Source: Pseudomonas sp. IAC-BECa141
GTDB lineage: Bacteria > Pseudomonadota > Gammaproteobacteria > Pseudomonadales > Pseudomonadaceae
Length of the DNA stretch: 64,000 bases
Assembly (NCBI RefSeq): GCF_020544405.1
Contig: NZ_CP065410.1
Span: 186,001-250,000, forward strand
Direction: 5' to 3'
Shown: one piece after another, positions 26,130 through 34,198 of the stretch
Layout of the letters: the number at the start of each line of letters is the position of its first letter
Position numbering within the stretch: the first letter of the stretch is position 1
Made by a program: the position numbers and the translations under genes
Notes under the pieces: generated by a model
Database searches by the model: none
Told to the model about the DNA's origin: nothing
What the model saw: only the letters and a program-made list of their open reading frames with translations

Positions 26130-26668
26130 TGGCCAGGGAAAAGGCGCAGACCGACGGCGCTGAGCAGCCGGCCGTCGATCCGGCCGCCGCTGCGGCTTCA
26201 TTGCTCGAATCACTCAACGAGCATCTGCTCCAGCAATCGTCTGAGGGAGTGGGTGCCGACGCCTTGAACCGACAGATCGTCGAAGCGGTGAACCTGCTCA
26301 ACACTCAGTTGGCGGCCAATGCGCCCGCACTGGCGTCGCTGGGTTCGGAGCTGCTGATTCGTCAGGCCAGCGGATTGGTGGCGCAGTCGGCGGCGAGCTA
26401 CTTCGATGGTGTCACCAAGCTCGCTCTGGCTTCTCAAGGTGTGCTGTTGCGCAAGATGACCGAGAGCATCATCAAGGATGACCTCGACGCCGCCACCGAA
26501 AGTGCGCTCGGCGCGTTGAATACCCATCTGCTGGTGGGCGGGGCCGCAGCGGTGGCCGCGGCGAGCGGGGTGCTGGACGCCGACGGAGTGGACCAGGCAC
26601 TTGAGCGAATCAATCAGAGCATTGCCCAGTTCAGCGCCAGCCAGCCTGAGCGGTCGTCCGGCGCCTGA
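26129..26668 (+). CDS. Hypothetical protein of the R-body cluster
   Basis: The 179-residue protein starts at ATG 26129, overlapping the first rebB stop by one base, and ends 43 bases before the second rebB. It is Ala/Leu-rich and predicted helical, with LLESLNEHLLQQ, a QIVEAVNLLNTQLAANAPAL helix, and an alanine-rich hydrophobic stretch (LLVGGAAAVAAASGVL). I know no family name. Its place between two RebB genes implies a role in R-body assembly, control or nucleation. Confidence 0.65.
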   Translation: MAREKAQTDGAEQPAVDPAAAAASLLESLNEHLLQQSSEGVGADALNRQIVEAVNLLNTQLAANAPALASLGSELLIRQASGLVAQSAASYFDGVTKLALASQGVLLRKMTESIIKDDLDAATESALGALNTHLLVGGAAAVAAASGVLDADGVDQALERINQSIAQFSASQPERSSGA

Positions 26669-26711
26669 GCAATATTTGCAACACCCACTGTCCCTTGAAA
26701 GGAGTCGGAAC

Positions 26712-27029
26712 ATGGCAACTGTGAATGATCAGATTACCGATGCAGTCACCCAGACCAGCGTCAAGGTTGTGGCCGAAGCGCCGGCCATGGCGATGGGCAG
26801 TATTTACCAGAGCCTGGCGCACTCGACCGGCATCCTGTTCGAGAACGCCGTCAGTGCCCAGCAGCAACAGAACACCCTGGCGCAAGCGGCGACCAATCAG
26901 GGCGTGATGCAGATTTACAGCGTCGATACCACAGCCGGCGCCGCGGCCACGGAGAAAGTCGCGCAGACGGGGGTGGCTGACAACCTGACCAGTCTGTTGA
27001 CGGTGCTCAAATCGTTTCAGGATAAGTAG
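26712..27029 (+). CDS. RebB family R-body protein (long)
   Basis: The 105-residue protein has the full RebB core: VNDQITDAVTQTSVKVVAEA, PAMAMGSIYQSLAHSTGILF, ENAVSAQQQQNTLAQAAT and GVMQIYSVDT, then a variable C-terminal tail ending LLTVLKSFQDK. GAAAGGAGT precedes the ATG. It is a paralogue of the short RebB 580 bases upstream. The cluster has no sigma factor or kinase nearby, unlike larger reb loci, and is closed by a strong hairpin at 27043-27070. Confidence 0.85.
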   Translation: MATVNDQITDAVTQTSVKVVAEAPAMAMGSIYQSLAHSTGILFENAVSAQQQQNTLAQAATNQGVMQIYSVDTTAGAAATEKVAQTGVADNLTSLLTVLKSFQDK

Positions 27030-27346
27030 TCACCATCCTCTGTTCCCTGCCGTTCGACGGCGGCAGGGAACACGGGCGCTTGTACGTTGATCTGAAATGT
27101 TCAGCAATTGCGGCGTTTTTGTTCTTTTTTTCGAACGCCCTATTGTCCTCCAACCCCTTTGAACCTAGGATTCGTTTGAGATTTCAAACGCTCCTTATCC
27201 AGGTGCTGAGTCGCACGTCTTTTGAGTCGTGCGCTGTTCATGTGCCAGCCCGGTAAATGATTTCCCTGACGGCAGCCTTGCGAGGCGCCTTTCTACAATC
27301 ATAATTTTGCTCCGCGCTTTGCGCGGTGCTGTTAAGGAAAGCCGAC
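27030..27346. promoter_or_regulatory. Intergenic region upstream of gabD, 317 bases
   Basis: It holds a strong hairpin (27043-27070, TTCCCTGCCG paired with CGGCAGGGAA) that could end the rebB transcript although it has no U tail. A perfect palindrome CGTTTGA-GATT-TCAAACG lies at 27173-27190, an inverted repeat CGCACG/CGTGCG at 27212-27233, and a small hairpin CCGCGC-TTT-GCGCGG at 27312-27326 lies just before the gabD ribosome site. The palindrome at 27173 is the best operator candidate for a GABA or carbon-source regulator. No clear sigma54 box is seen. Confidence 0.5.
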
Positions 27347-28789
27347 ATGCAGCTTAAAGACACCCAGTTGTTCCGCCAGCAAGCCTTCATCGATGGCGCA
27401 TGGGTCGACGCGGACAACGGTCAGACGATCAAGGTCAACAACCCGGCCACCGGCGAAATTCTGGGCACCGTGCCGAAAATGGGCGCTGCCGAAACCCGCC
27501 GTGCCATCGAAGCCGCCGACAAGGCGCTGCCGGCCTGGCGTGCACTGACCGCCAAGGAGCGCGCAGGCAAACTGCGTCGCTGGTTCGAACTGATGATCGA
27601 GAACCAGGACGACCTCGCTCGCCTGATGACCCTCGAACAAGGCAAACCACTGGCCGAAGCCAAGGGCGAAATCGTTTACGCCGCTTCGTTCATCGAGTGG
27701 TTCGCCGAAGAAGCCAAACGCATCTACGGTGACGTGATTCCGGGCCACCAGCCGGACAAGCGCCTGATCGTGATCAAGCAGCCGATCGGCGTGACCGCCG
27801 CCATCACCCCGTGGAACTTCCCGGCGGCGATGATCACCCGTAAAGCCGGTCCTGCGCTGGCCGCCGGTTGCACCATGGTGCTCAAGCCTGCTTCGCAAAC
27901 GCCGTTCTCCGCCTTCGCCCTGGCTGAACTGGCCCAGCGCGCCGGCATCCCTAAAGGTGTGTTCAGCGTGGTGTCCGGCAGTGCCGGCGACATCGGCAGC
28001 GAGCTGACCAGCAACCCGATCGTGCGCAAACTGTCCTTCACCGGCTCGACCGAAATCGGCCGTCAGCTGATGTCGGAATGCGCCAAGGACATCAAGAAAG
28101 TCTCCCTGGAACTGGGCGGCAACGCGCCATTCATCGTGTTCGACGACGCGGACCTGGATAAGGCCGTCGAAGGCGCGATCATTTCCAAGTACCGCAACAA
28201 CGGCCAGACCTGTGTTTGCGCCAACCGTCTGTACATTCAGGATTCGGTCTACGACGCATTCGCCGAGAAGCTGAAAGTGGCAGTCGCCAAGCTGAAGATC
28301 GGCAACGGTCTGGAAGAAGGCACTACCACTGGCCCGCTGATTGACGAGAAAGCCGTGGCCAAGGTGCAAGAGCACATCGCTGACGCCGTGGGCAAAGGCG
28401 CAACTGTGCTGGCCGGTGGCAAACCGATGGAAGGCAACTTCTTCGAGCCGACCATCCTGACCAACGTGCCGAAAGACGCAGCTGTCGCCAAGGAAGAAAC
28501 CTTCGGTCCGCTGGCGCCGCTGTTCCGCTTCAAAGACGAAGCCGACGTGATTGCGATGTCGAACGATACCGAGTTCGGTCTGGCCTCGTACTTCTACGCT
28601 CGCGACCTGGGCCGTGTGTTCCGTGTGGCTGAAGCCCTGGAGTACGGCATGGTCGGCGTCAACACCGGGCTGATCTCCAACGAAGTCGCGCCGTTCGGCG
28701 GCATCAAGGCCTCGGGCCTGGGCCGTGAAGGCTCCAAGTACGGCATCGAAGATTACCTGGAAATCAAATACCTCTGCCTGGGCATCTAA
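27347..28789 (+). CDS. gabD: NADP-dependent succinate-semialdehyde dehydrogenase GabD
   Basis: GabD oxidises succinate semialdehyde to succinate, the second step of GABA catabolism. The 480-residue protein has the aldehyde dehydrogenase hallmarks: PWNFPAAMITRKAGPALAAG, the NAD(P) segment FTGSTEIGRQL, the catalytic Glu in LELGGNAPFIVF and the catalytic Cys in NNGQTCVCANR (about residue 288). ATG 27347 has AAGGA upstream, and length equals E. coli GabD within a few residues. gabT follows after 186 bases that contain a hairpin. Confidence 0.95.
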   Translation: MQLKDTQLFRQQAFIDGAWVDADNGQTIKVNNPATGEILGTVPKMGAAETRRAIEAADKALPAWRALTAKERAGKLRRWFELMIENQDDLARLMTLEQGKPLAEAKGEIVYAASFIEWFAEEAKRIYGDVIPGHQPDKRLIVIKQPIGVTAAITPWNFPAAMITRKAGPALAAGCTMVLKPASQTPFSAFALAELAQRAGIPKGVFSVVSGSAGDIGSELTSNPIVRKLSFTGSTEIGRQLMSECAKDIKKVSLELGGNAPFIVFDDADLDKAVEGAIISKYRNNGQTCVCANRLYIQDSVYDAFAEKLKVAVAKLKIGNGLEEGTTTGPLIDEKAVAKVQEHIADAVGKGATVLAGGKPMEGNFFEPTILTNVPKDAAVAKEETFGPLAPLFRFKDEADVIAMSNDTEFGLASYFYARDLGRVFRVAEALEYGMVGVNTGLISNEVAPFGGIKASGLGREGSKYGIEDYLEIKYLCLGI

Positions 28790-28812
28790 GCCTCGGTAGA
28801 AGATCGCTGTAA

Positions 28813-28846
28813 ACGCAAAGGGCACGAGAGCGCTGTCCCTTTGCGT
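28813..28846. terminator. Hairpin between gabD and gabT
   Basis: ACGCAAAGGG and CCCTTTGCGT form a perfect ten-base stem with a 14-base loop. There is only a short T run after it, so it may be a partial terminator or an RNA-stabilising hairpin that sets different levels of GabD and GabT. Confidence 0.5.
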
Positions 28847-28975
28847 CGTTTCAAACCGGAATTTTCTCTGCGGCCGGGAACGCCGTGGCAGTCGATCATC
28901 GCATGCTGCCACCGCCGATTCCTCCCGCTTAATCCTTGAACCACGCCGCCCGATGAGCGGCGAATGAGGACTGTA

Positions 28976-30253
28976 ATGAGCAAGACTAACGCTGATTTGA
29001 TGGCCCGCCGTACCGCTGCTGTTCCACGTGGTGTTGGCCAGATTCACCCGATCTTCGCCGAGTCCGCGAAGAACGCGACCGTGACCGACGTTGAGGGTCG
29101 TGAATTCATCGACTTCGCCGGTGGTATCGCCGTACTGAACACCGGCCACGTGCACCCGAAAATCATCGCCGCCGTGACCGAGCAGCTGAACAAGCTGACC
29201 CACACCTGCTTCCAGGTGTTGGCCTACGAGCCGTACGTCGAGCTGTGCGAGAAAATCAACGCTCGCGTACCAGGCGACTTCGCCAAGAAAACCCTGCTGG
29301 TGACCACCGGTTCCGAAGCCGTTGAAAACGCCGTGAAGATCGCCCGTGCCGCCACTGGCCGCGCTGGCGTGATCGCCTTCACCGGCGCTTACCACGGTCG
29401 CACCATGATGACCCTGGGCCTGACCGGTAAAGTCGTGCCTTACTCGGCCGGCATGGGCCTGATGCCAGGCGGCATCTTCCGCGCGCTGTACCCGAACGAA
29501 CTGCACGGCGTGAGCATCGACGACTCGATCGCTTCCATCGAGCGCATCTTCAAGAACGACGCCGAGCCGAAAGACATCGCCGCGATCATCATCGAGCCTG
29601 TGCAGGGTGAAGGTGGTTTCTACGTCGCACCGAAAGAATTCATGAAGCGTCTGCGTGCCCTGTGCGACCAGCACGGCATCCTGCTGATCGCTGACGAAGT
29701 GCAGACCGGCGCTGGCCGTACCGGCACTTTCTTCGCCATGGAACAGATGGGCGTTGCTGCCGACCTGACCACTTTCGCCAAATCCATCGCTGGCGGCTTC
29801 CCGCTGGCCGGTGTGTGCGGCAAGGCCGAATACATGGACGCCATCGCTCCAGGCGGCCTGGGCGGCACCTACGCCGGTAGCCCGATCGCTTGCGCCGCGG
29901 CCCTGGCCGTGATGGAAGTGTTCGAAGAAGAAAAACTGCTGGACCGCTGCAAGGCTGTCGGCGAGCGTCTGGTCACCGGCCTGAAGGCCATCCAGGCCAA
30001 GTACCCGGTGATCGGCGAAGTCCGTGCCCTGGGTGCCATGATCGCAGTCGAGCTGTTCGAAAACGGCGACAGCCACAAGCCAAACCCGACCGCTGTCGCG
30101 GCTGTCGTGGCCAAGGCGCGTGAAAAGGGCCTGATCCTGCTGTCCTGCGGCACCTACGGCAACGTTCTGCGCGTCCTGGTACCGCTGACTTCGCCGGACG
30201 AGCAACTGGACAAAGGCCTGGCGATCATCGAAGAGTGCTTCTCGGAGCTGTAA
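28976..30253 (+). CDS. gabT: 4-aminobutyrate--2-oxoglutarate transaminase GabT
   Basis: GabT moves the amino group of GABA (and usually 5-aminovalerate) to 2-oxoglutarate. The 425-residue class III aminotransferase shows NTGHVHPKI, TTGSEAVENAVKIARAATGR, AYHGRTMMTLG, the DEVQTGAGRTG segment with the PLP-ring Asp, and the PLP lysine in TFAKSIAGGFPLAG (about residue 268). ATG 28976 follows GAGGA. Codon choice is strongly biased to GC-ending codons, as in a well-expressed gene. A terminator with a T6 tail follows. Confidence 0.95.
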   Translation: MSKTNADLMARRTAAVPRGVGQIHPIFAESAKNATVTDVEGREFIDFAGGIAVLNTGHVHPKIIAAVTEQLNKLTHTCFQVLAYEPYVELCEKINARVPGDFAKKTLLVTTGSEAVENAVKIARAATGRAGVIAFTGAYHGRTMMTLGLTGKVVPYSAGMGLMPGGIFRALYPNELHGVSIDDSIASIERIFKNDAEPKDIAAIIIEPVQGEGGFYVAPKEFMKRLRALCDQHGILLIADEVQTGAGRTGTFFAMEQMGVAADLTTFAKSIAGGFPLAGVCGKAEYMDAIAPGGLGGTYAGSPIACAAALAVMEVFEEEKLLDRCKAVGERLVTGLKAIQAKYPVIGEVRALGAMIAVELFENGDSHKPNPTAVAAVVAKAREKGLILLSCGTYGNVLRVLVPLTSPDEQLDKGLAIIEECFSEL

Positions 30254-30280
30254 TCCGTAGCACCGTGTGATCGGATCGAC

Positions 30281-30306
30281 AAAAAACCCGCTTCGGCGGG
30301 TTTTTT
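30281..30306 (+). terminator. Rho-independent terminator after gabT
   Basis: AAAAAACCCGC-ttcg-GCGGGTTTTTT is a textbook stem with a UUCG loop and a T6 tail, 27 bases after the gabT stop. Confidence 0.92.
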
Positions 30307-30394
30307 CATGCCCGGAGAAACACTTGCGCGGTTTTCAGGTTGTACCGAAACGCCAGCATTGGCTAAGGTTCAAGCATTGCAAGGGAGGGCGAGC

Positions 30395-31606
30395 ATGACT
30401 GCCGTCGATTTACCCGCTGTACCCCGGGTGCTGATTGCCGAGGCCGATCCCTGGTCGCGTGATCTGCTCAAACAAGTGCTGCTGAATGTGCGCTGCGATG
30501 CGCGGCTGGACCTGTGCGCCGATGGCCAGGAGGCGATGTCGCTGCTCAGCGAAGTCCCGTATGACCTGGCGATCGTCGACTGGGAATTGCCCGGCGTCGA
30601 TGGCTTGAGCGTGTTGCGCAGTGTCCGCCAGCGCAAACGCAACCCGCCGCTGCCGTTCATTTTGATGAGCAGCCGCAACGACAGCGCCAGCGTGCGCGAA
30701 GCCCTGCCGATGGCGCCGACCGCCTACCTGGCCAAACCTCTGAACATGGAAAGCCTGACCGAGCGTTTGCAGGGACTGCTGCTGAACGCCGGCGAGGAAG
30801 TGTTCTGTGAAGTACCTGCACTGGCGCCGGGCATGACCCTCTCGGTATTCCTCGAACGTCGCCGCGAACAGGCCGATGGCGCACCGCTGATGACCGATGT
30901 GCAGGTGGCAGTCAAACGCAGCCTCAATCCCAATGGGCTGGACCTGAAGCTGCTGGAGGAGGAAATCCGCACCGATCCGCAGATCACCGCCGTGTTGATT
31001 GCCGCCGCCAACAGCGCCGCCCAGCACCATGGCGCGCCGGTGCAGACCTTGGCGCAGGCGCTGCATCGCCTGGGCACCGGGCAGAGCATGAACCTGATCC
31101 TTGGCCTTGCACTCAAGCGCAGCGCCCGACTCAGCGATCCGTGCCTAGCCGATTACGCCGAGCGCTATTGGGGCCTGTCGCTGCACACCGCCGAGTACGC
31201 GCGCACGCTGGCGCGGCTGCTCGATCTGGATCAGGAACGCTGCTATTGCGCCGGGATGCTCCATCGCCTCGGCGACCTGGCACTGCTGCGTTGTCTGCAG
31301 GAATGGAAGCAGGCCGGCGGCGAGCTGGATGAACTGGAGGAAGTCGGCGATGCGCTGGCGGAATTCGGCGCAGCGTATGGCTCGGCGTTACGCACCCGCT
31401 GGCGCTTGCCGCTGGAGTTGCGCGAGCTGATTGCCGCGGTTTACCAGCTCGGTGGCGGGGTGTACTCCCGCGAGGCGCTGGTGATGAACATGGCGGCGCA
31501 GATGGCGCGGCTGACCGAGCATGAAGGCGTTGAGGAGTTGGCGAAGAGCCGCACGGCGCGCTTGCTCAAGATCGGCTTGCCGGAGCTGATGCGGATGCGT
31601 AAATAA
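30395..31606 (+). CDS. Response regulator with HDOD output domain
   Basis: The 403-residue protein has an N-terminal receiver domain (RVLIAEADPW, phospho-acceptor Asp62 in AIVDWELPG, and Lys in YLAKPLN) joined to an HDOD domain (about 190-390: IRTDPQITAVLIAAANSAA, QALHRLGTGQSMNLILGLAL, YCAGMLHRLGDLALL). HDOD domains are degenerate HD domains used in signalling and stress control. The start ATG 30395 has AGGGAGG upstream. It is monocistronic between the gabT terminator and a REP pair. No cognate kinase is adjacent. Confidence 0.88.
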   Translation: MTAVDLPAVPRVLIAEADPWSRDLLKQVLLNVRCDARLDLCADGQEAMSLLSEVPYDLAIVDWELPGVDGLSVLRSVRQRKRNPPLPFILMSSRNDSASVREALPMAPTAYLAKPLNMESLTERLQGLLLNAGEEVFCEVPALAPGMTLSVFLERRREQADGAPLMTDVQVAVKRSLNPNGLDLKLLEEEIRTDPQITAVLIAAANSAAQHHGAPVQTLAQALHRLGTGQSMNLILGLALKRSARLSDPCLADYAERYWGLSLHTAEYARTLARLLDLDQERCYCAGMLHRLGDLALLRCLQEWKQAGGELDELEEVGDALAEFGAAYGSALRTRWRLPLELRELIAAVYQLGGGVYSREALVMNMAAQMARLTEHEGVEELAKSRTARLLKIGLPELMRMRK

Positions 31607-31625
31607 CCGCGCGCACTACGAATCC

Positions 31626-31716
31626 CTGTGGGAGCGAGCTTGCTCGCGAAAGCGGTATGCCAGTCAGCGCTATGTTGACTGACAAGACGCCTTCGCGAGC
31701 AAGCTCGCTCCCACAG
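31626..31716. repeat. REP doublet (inverted pair, REPIN-like)
   Basis: Two copies of the fluorescens-type REP core (gtgggagcgagcttgctcg and its complement) face each other about 40 bases apart, each able to form a hairpin. The element lies between convergent genes. Confidence 0.9.
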
Positions 31717-31744
31717 TAGTCTTGTGTTGGGCTGAGGTCTTGAA

Positions 31745-32734
31745 TCAGGCGGAAATGATCCGGTTCTTGCCCTGCCGTTTGGCTTCGTACATCGCTGCGT
31801 CCGCGCGGGCGAACAGGGTGTCGAGGCTTTCGTCATCCGGGGTGAGGCTGGTCAGGCCCTGGCTGACGGTGATGCCGAACGTCTGATCACCGTGGTTGAA
31901 ACTCAGCCGCTGAATTTCCCGTTGCAGCCGTTCGGCCACCTGCATCGCCATGTCTGGCGCACAGCCCGGGAACACCGCAGCAAATTCCTCACCGCCAATC
32001 CGCCCGAACAGGTCGCCCCGGCGTAACGATGCTCGCCCGCATTCGGCGATCCGTTGCAATACGTTGTCGCCTTCAGGGTGGCCGTAGGTGTCGTTGATCA
32101 CCTTGAAGTCATCAATGTCCAGCAGCAGAAACGCCAGTGGTGCGCCTTGCAGGCGGGCGTCTTCGAACTCGCGGTGGGCGCATTCGAAGAAGTGCCGGCG
32201 ATTGCTGCTCTGGGTCAGCACGTCGGTGGTGGCCAGGCGTTGCAGCTCGGTTTCCATCTGCTTCTTGTCGGTGATGTCTTCGGCGATGCCGACGATGATT
32301 ACCGGTTGCCCCGGTTCGTCCTGACGGTTGATAAAGCACTTGTCGCTGATCCAGCGCACCTGGCCGTCGGCGGCGATGATCCGGTATTCGCGGTCTTCCA
32401 CGGCGCCTTTGTGCAGCACTTCGGCGAGGCTGCGTTCGGCGTATTCCAGATCGTCCGGGTAGATGCTGTCGCGCCACTGGTTGTAGTCGGCCAACAGCAG
32501 GGCGGCGGAGCGGCCGAATATCCGTTCATAGGCGGGGCTGACATACAGCACCTGACGGGTTTCCCAGTTGAAGGCCCAAAGCACGGCGTTGACGCTGACC
32601 AGCAGCGAGCTGAACAGTTGCTCGCGTTCGCTCAGCCGGGCGACTTCGCCCTGAGCGTGCATCAATGCCATCAGGGTTTGCGCGGCCTCGGGCCACTGGG
32701 GAGGGGATGAGTCTTTCTGATTGTTGTTGACCAT
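31745..32734 (-). CDS. PAS-GGDEF diguanylate cyclase
   Basis: This enzyme should make cyclic di-GMP. It has an N-terminal PAS domain (VLYVSPAYERIFG... EYRIIAADGQVRWISDKCF, then VGIAEDITDKKQME) and a C-terminal GGDEF domain with the active-site GGEEF intact and the inhibitory I-site RRGD five residues before it. No membrane helix is present, so it is cytoplasmic. I chose ATG 32734 (MVNNNQKDS); a GTG at 32779 would add 15 residues, and neither has a strong ribosome site. P. aeruginosa also has a GGDEF gene (PA0290) near desA. Confidence 0.88.
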   Translation of the reverse strand: MVNNNQKDSSPPQWPEAAQTLMALMHAQGEVARLSEREQLFSSLLVSVNAVLWAFNWETRQVLYVSPAYERIFGRSAALLLADYNQWRDSIYPDDLEYAERSLAEVLHKGAVEDREYRIIAADGQVRWISDKCFINRQDEPGQPVIIVGIAEDITDKKQMETELQRLATTDVLTQSSNRRHFFECAHREFEDARLQGAPLAFLLLDIDDFKVINDTYGHPEGDNVLQRIAECGRASLRRGDLFGRIGGEEFAAVFPGCAPDMAMQVAERLQREIQRLSFNHGDQTFGITVSQGLTSLTPDDESLDTLFARADAAMYEAKRQGKNRIISA

Positions 32735-32879
32735 CGACACGAATCTCAAAGGGCGTGCCGGGAAGTCGACAACGGCCACGGGAAAGCCCGCCGGGGGTGG
32801 CGAAGTGTCTTTGAGATAGGGGATCGGGGGTGAAGTTCCGAAGGGTGCGCCCGGGAATCGGGCGCACCGATCAACGGCA

Positions 32880-34064
32880 TCAGGCGGTGGCAGGGCGCAG
32901 CGAGTAGGTTTTCAGCTGGTCGGCGAATTCACGCAGGGACTGGATGCCACTGGCCTCCGCCTCGTGTACCCATTCCTTGATGGCAGCGAGCATGTCGTGG
33001 CCATTTGCGCTGGTCTTGACCCAGATCTGCTGCAGGGCCAGGCGTTTCTCGTAGATTACCTTCAGCGCCTGGCTGTGCTCGAACATGTTCTGGATGCGCA
33101 CGTGGTGGCGATCTTCCAGCAGGCTGGTTTCCCGCGACAACAGGCGTTTGGCCCGGTGGAACTGGTGGCGTACCGAATGATCGACCTTGGCCAGCTCCTG
33201 CTTCACCAGCGGCCCGATCACCAGCTTGCGGTACTGGGCCATGATCTGGAAGCGGTTGTTGAGGATCGCCATGGCGGTGTCCATGTCCAGGCTGCCCTTG
33301 CCTTCGACGCGGTGGGCGATCGGGGCAACGCGCTGGACCTTGGCCAGACGCAGGAAGCTGAAGACCTGGATCCAGGCCCAGCCGAGGTCGAACTCCCACT
33401 TCCTGACCGACAGCTTGGCCGAGTTGGGATAGGTGTGATGGTTGTTGTGCAGTTCTTCGCCGCCGATCAGGATGCCCCATGGCACCAGATTGGTCGCCGC
33501 GTCGCGGCATTCGAAGTTGCGGTAGCCGACGGCATGGCCCAGACCGTTGACCACACCGGCCGCCCAGACCGGGATCCACATCATCTGGATCGCCCAGATG
33601 GTGATGCCGATGGTACCGAACAGCAGCAGGTCGACGACGGCCATGATCGCCACGCCCAGCAGCCGGTAGCGGCTGTAGAGGTTGCGCTCGATCCAGTCTT
33701 CGGGGCAGTTCTTGCCGTATATGCGCAGGGTTTCCGGGTTCTGCGCTTCTTCGCGGTACAGCTCGGCACCTTTGCGCAGGACGGTGGACAGACCCTTGAC
33801 GACCGGACTGTGCGGGTCGTCTTCGGTTTCGCATTTGGCGTGGTGTTTGCGGTGGATGGCGGTCCACTCGCGGGTGTTCTGCGCGGTGGTCAGCCACAGC
33901 CAGAAACGGAAGAAATGCTTCAGGCCGGCATTCAGCTCCAGGGAGCGATGGGCCGAGTAGCGGTGCAAGTAGACCGTGACGGCAACGATCGTCACGTGGG
34001 TCATCACCAGGGTGACGGCGACCAGTGACCAGGCCGACAAGCCAAGAAAACCTTCGTACCACAT
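32880..34064 (-). CDS. desA: Delta-9 fatty acid desaturase DesA
   Basis: Membrane desaturases insert a cis double bond in acyl chains using di-iron and O2. The three histidine boxes are present: HRYSAHR, HRKHH and HNNHH. Hydrophobic helices occur at about 5-30 and 140-190. At 394 residues it matches P. aeruginosa DesA (PA0286). The neighbouring GGDEF-EAL gene, oscA, and sbp-cysTWA are in the same order as PA0285 to PA0280, which supports desA rather than desB. It is divergent from the GGDEF-EAL gene with a 134-base A/T-rich gap. Confidence 0.9.
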   Translation of the reverse strand: MWYEGFLGLSAWSLVAVTLVMTHVTIVAVTVYLHRYSAHRSLELNAGLKHFFRFWLWLTTAQNTREWTAIHRKHHAKCETEDDPHSPVVKGLSTVLRKGAELYREEAQNPETLRIYGKNCPEDWIERNLYSRYRLLGVAIMAVVDLLLFGTIGITIWAIQMMWIPVWAAGVVNGLGHAVGYRNFECRDAATNLVPWGILIGGEELHNNHHTYPNSAKLSVRKWEFDLGWAWIQVFSFLRLAKVQRVAPIAHRVEGKGSLDMDTAMAILNNRFQIMAQYRKLVIGPLVKQELAKVDHSVRHQFHRAKRLLSRETSLLEDRHHVRIQNMFEHSQALKVIYEKRLALQQIWVKTSANGHDMLAAIKEWVHEAEASGIQSLREFADQLKTYSLRPATA

Positions 34065-34198
34065 AGGCTATAGGGCCCTCGATAAAGAAAAAACAGCCGT
34101 TGCATTATCACCAAGCACACAGATAAAACCAGTCGCCCTTTCAGATAAGAGATGGCTGGATGTTTCTTGACTTATAATCCCGACAATTTTGTAGGGAC

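Noticed and set aside
27332..30205. Very long open frame on the minus strand across gabD and gabT (957 codons)
   Set aside because: It is antisense to two strongly recognisable enzymes. Its His, Gly, Arg and Val-rich composition is the usual product of GC-ending codons read backwards, and it has no ribosome site or family match.
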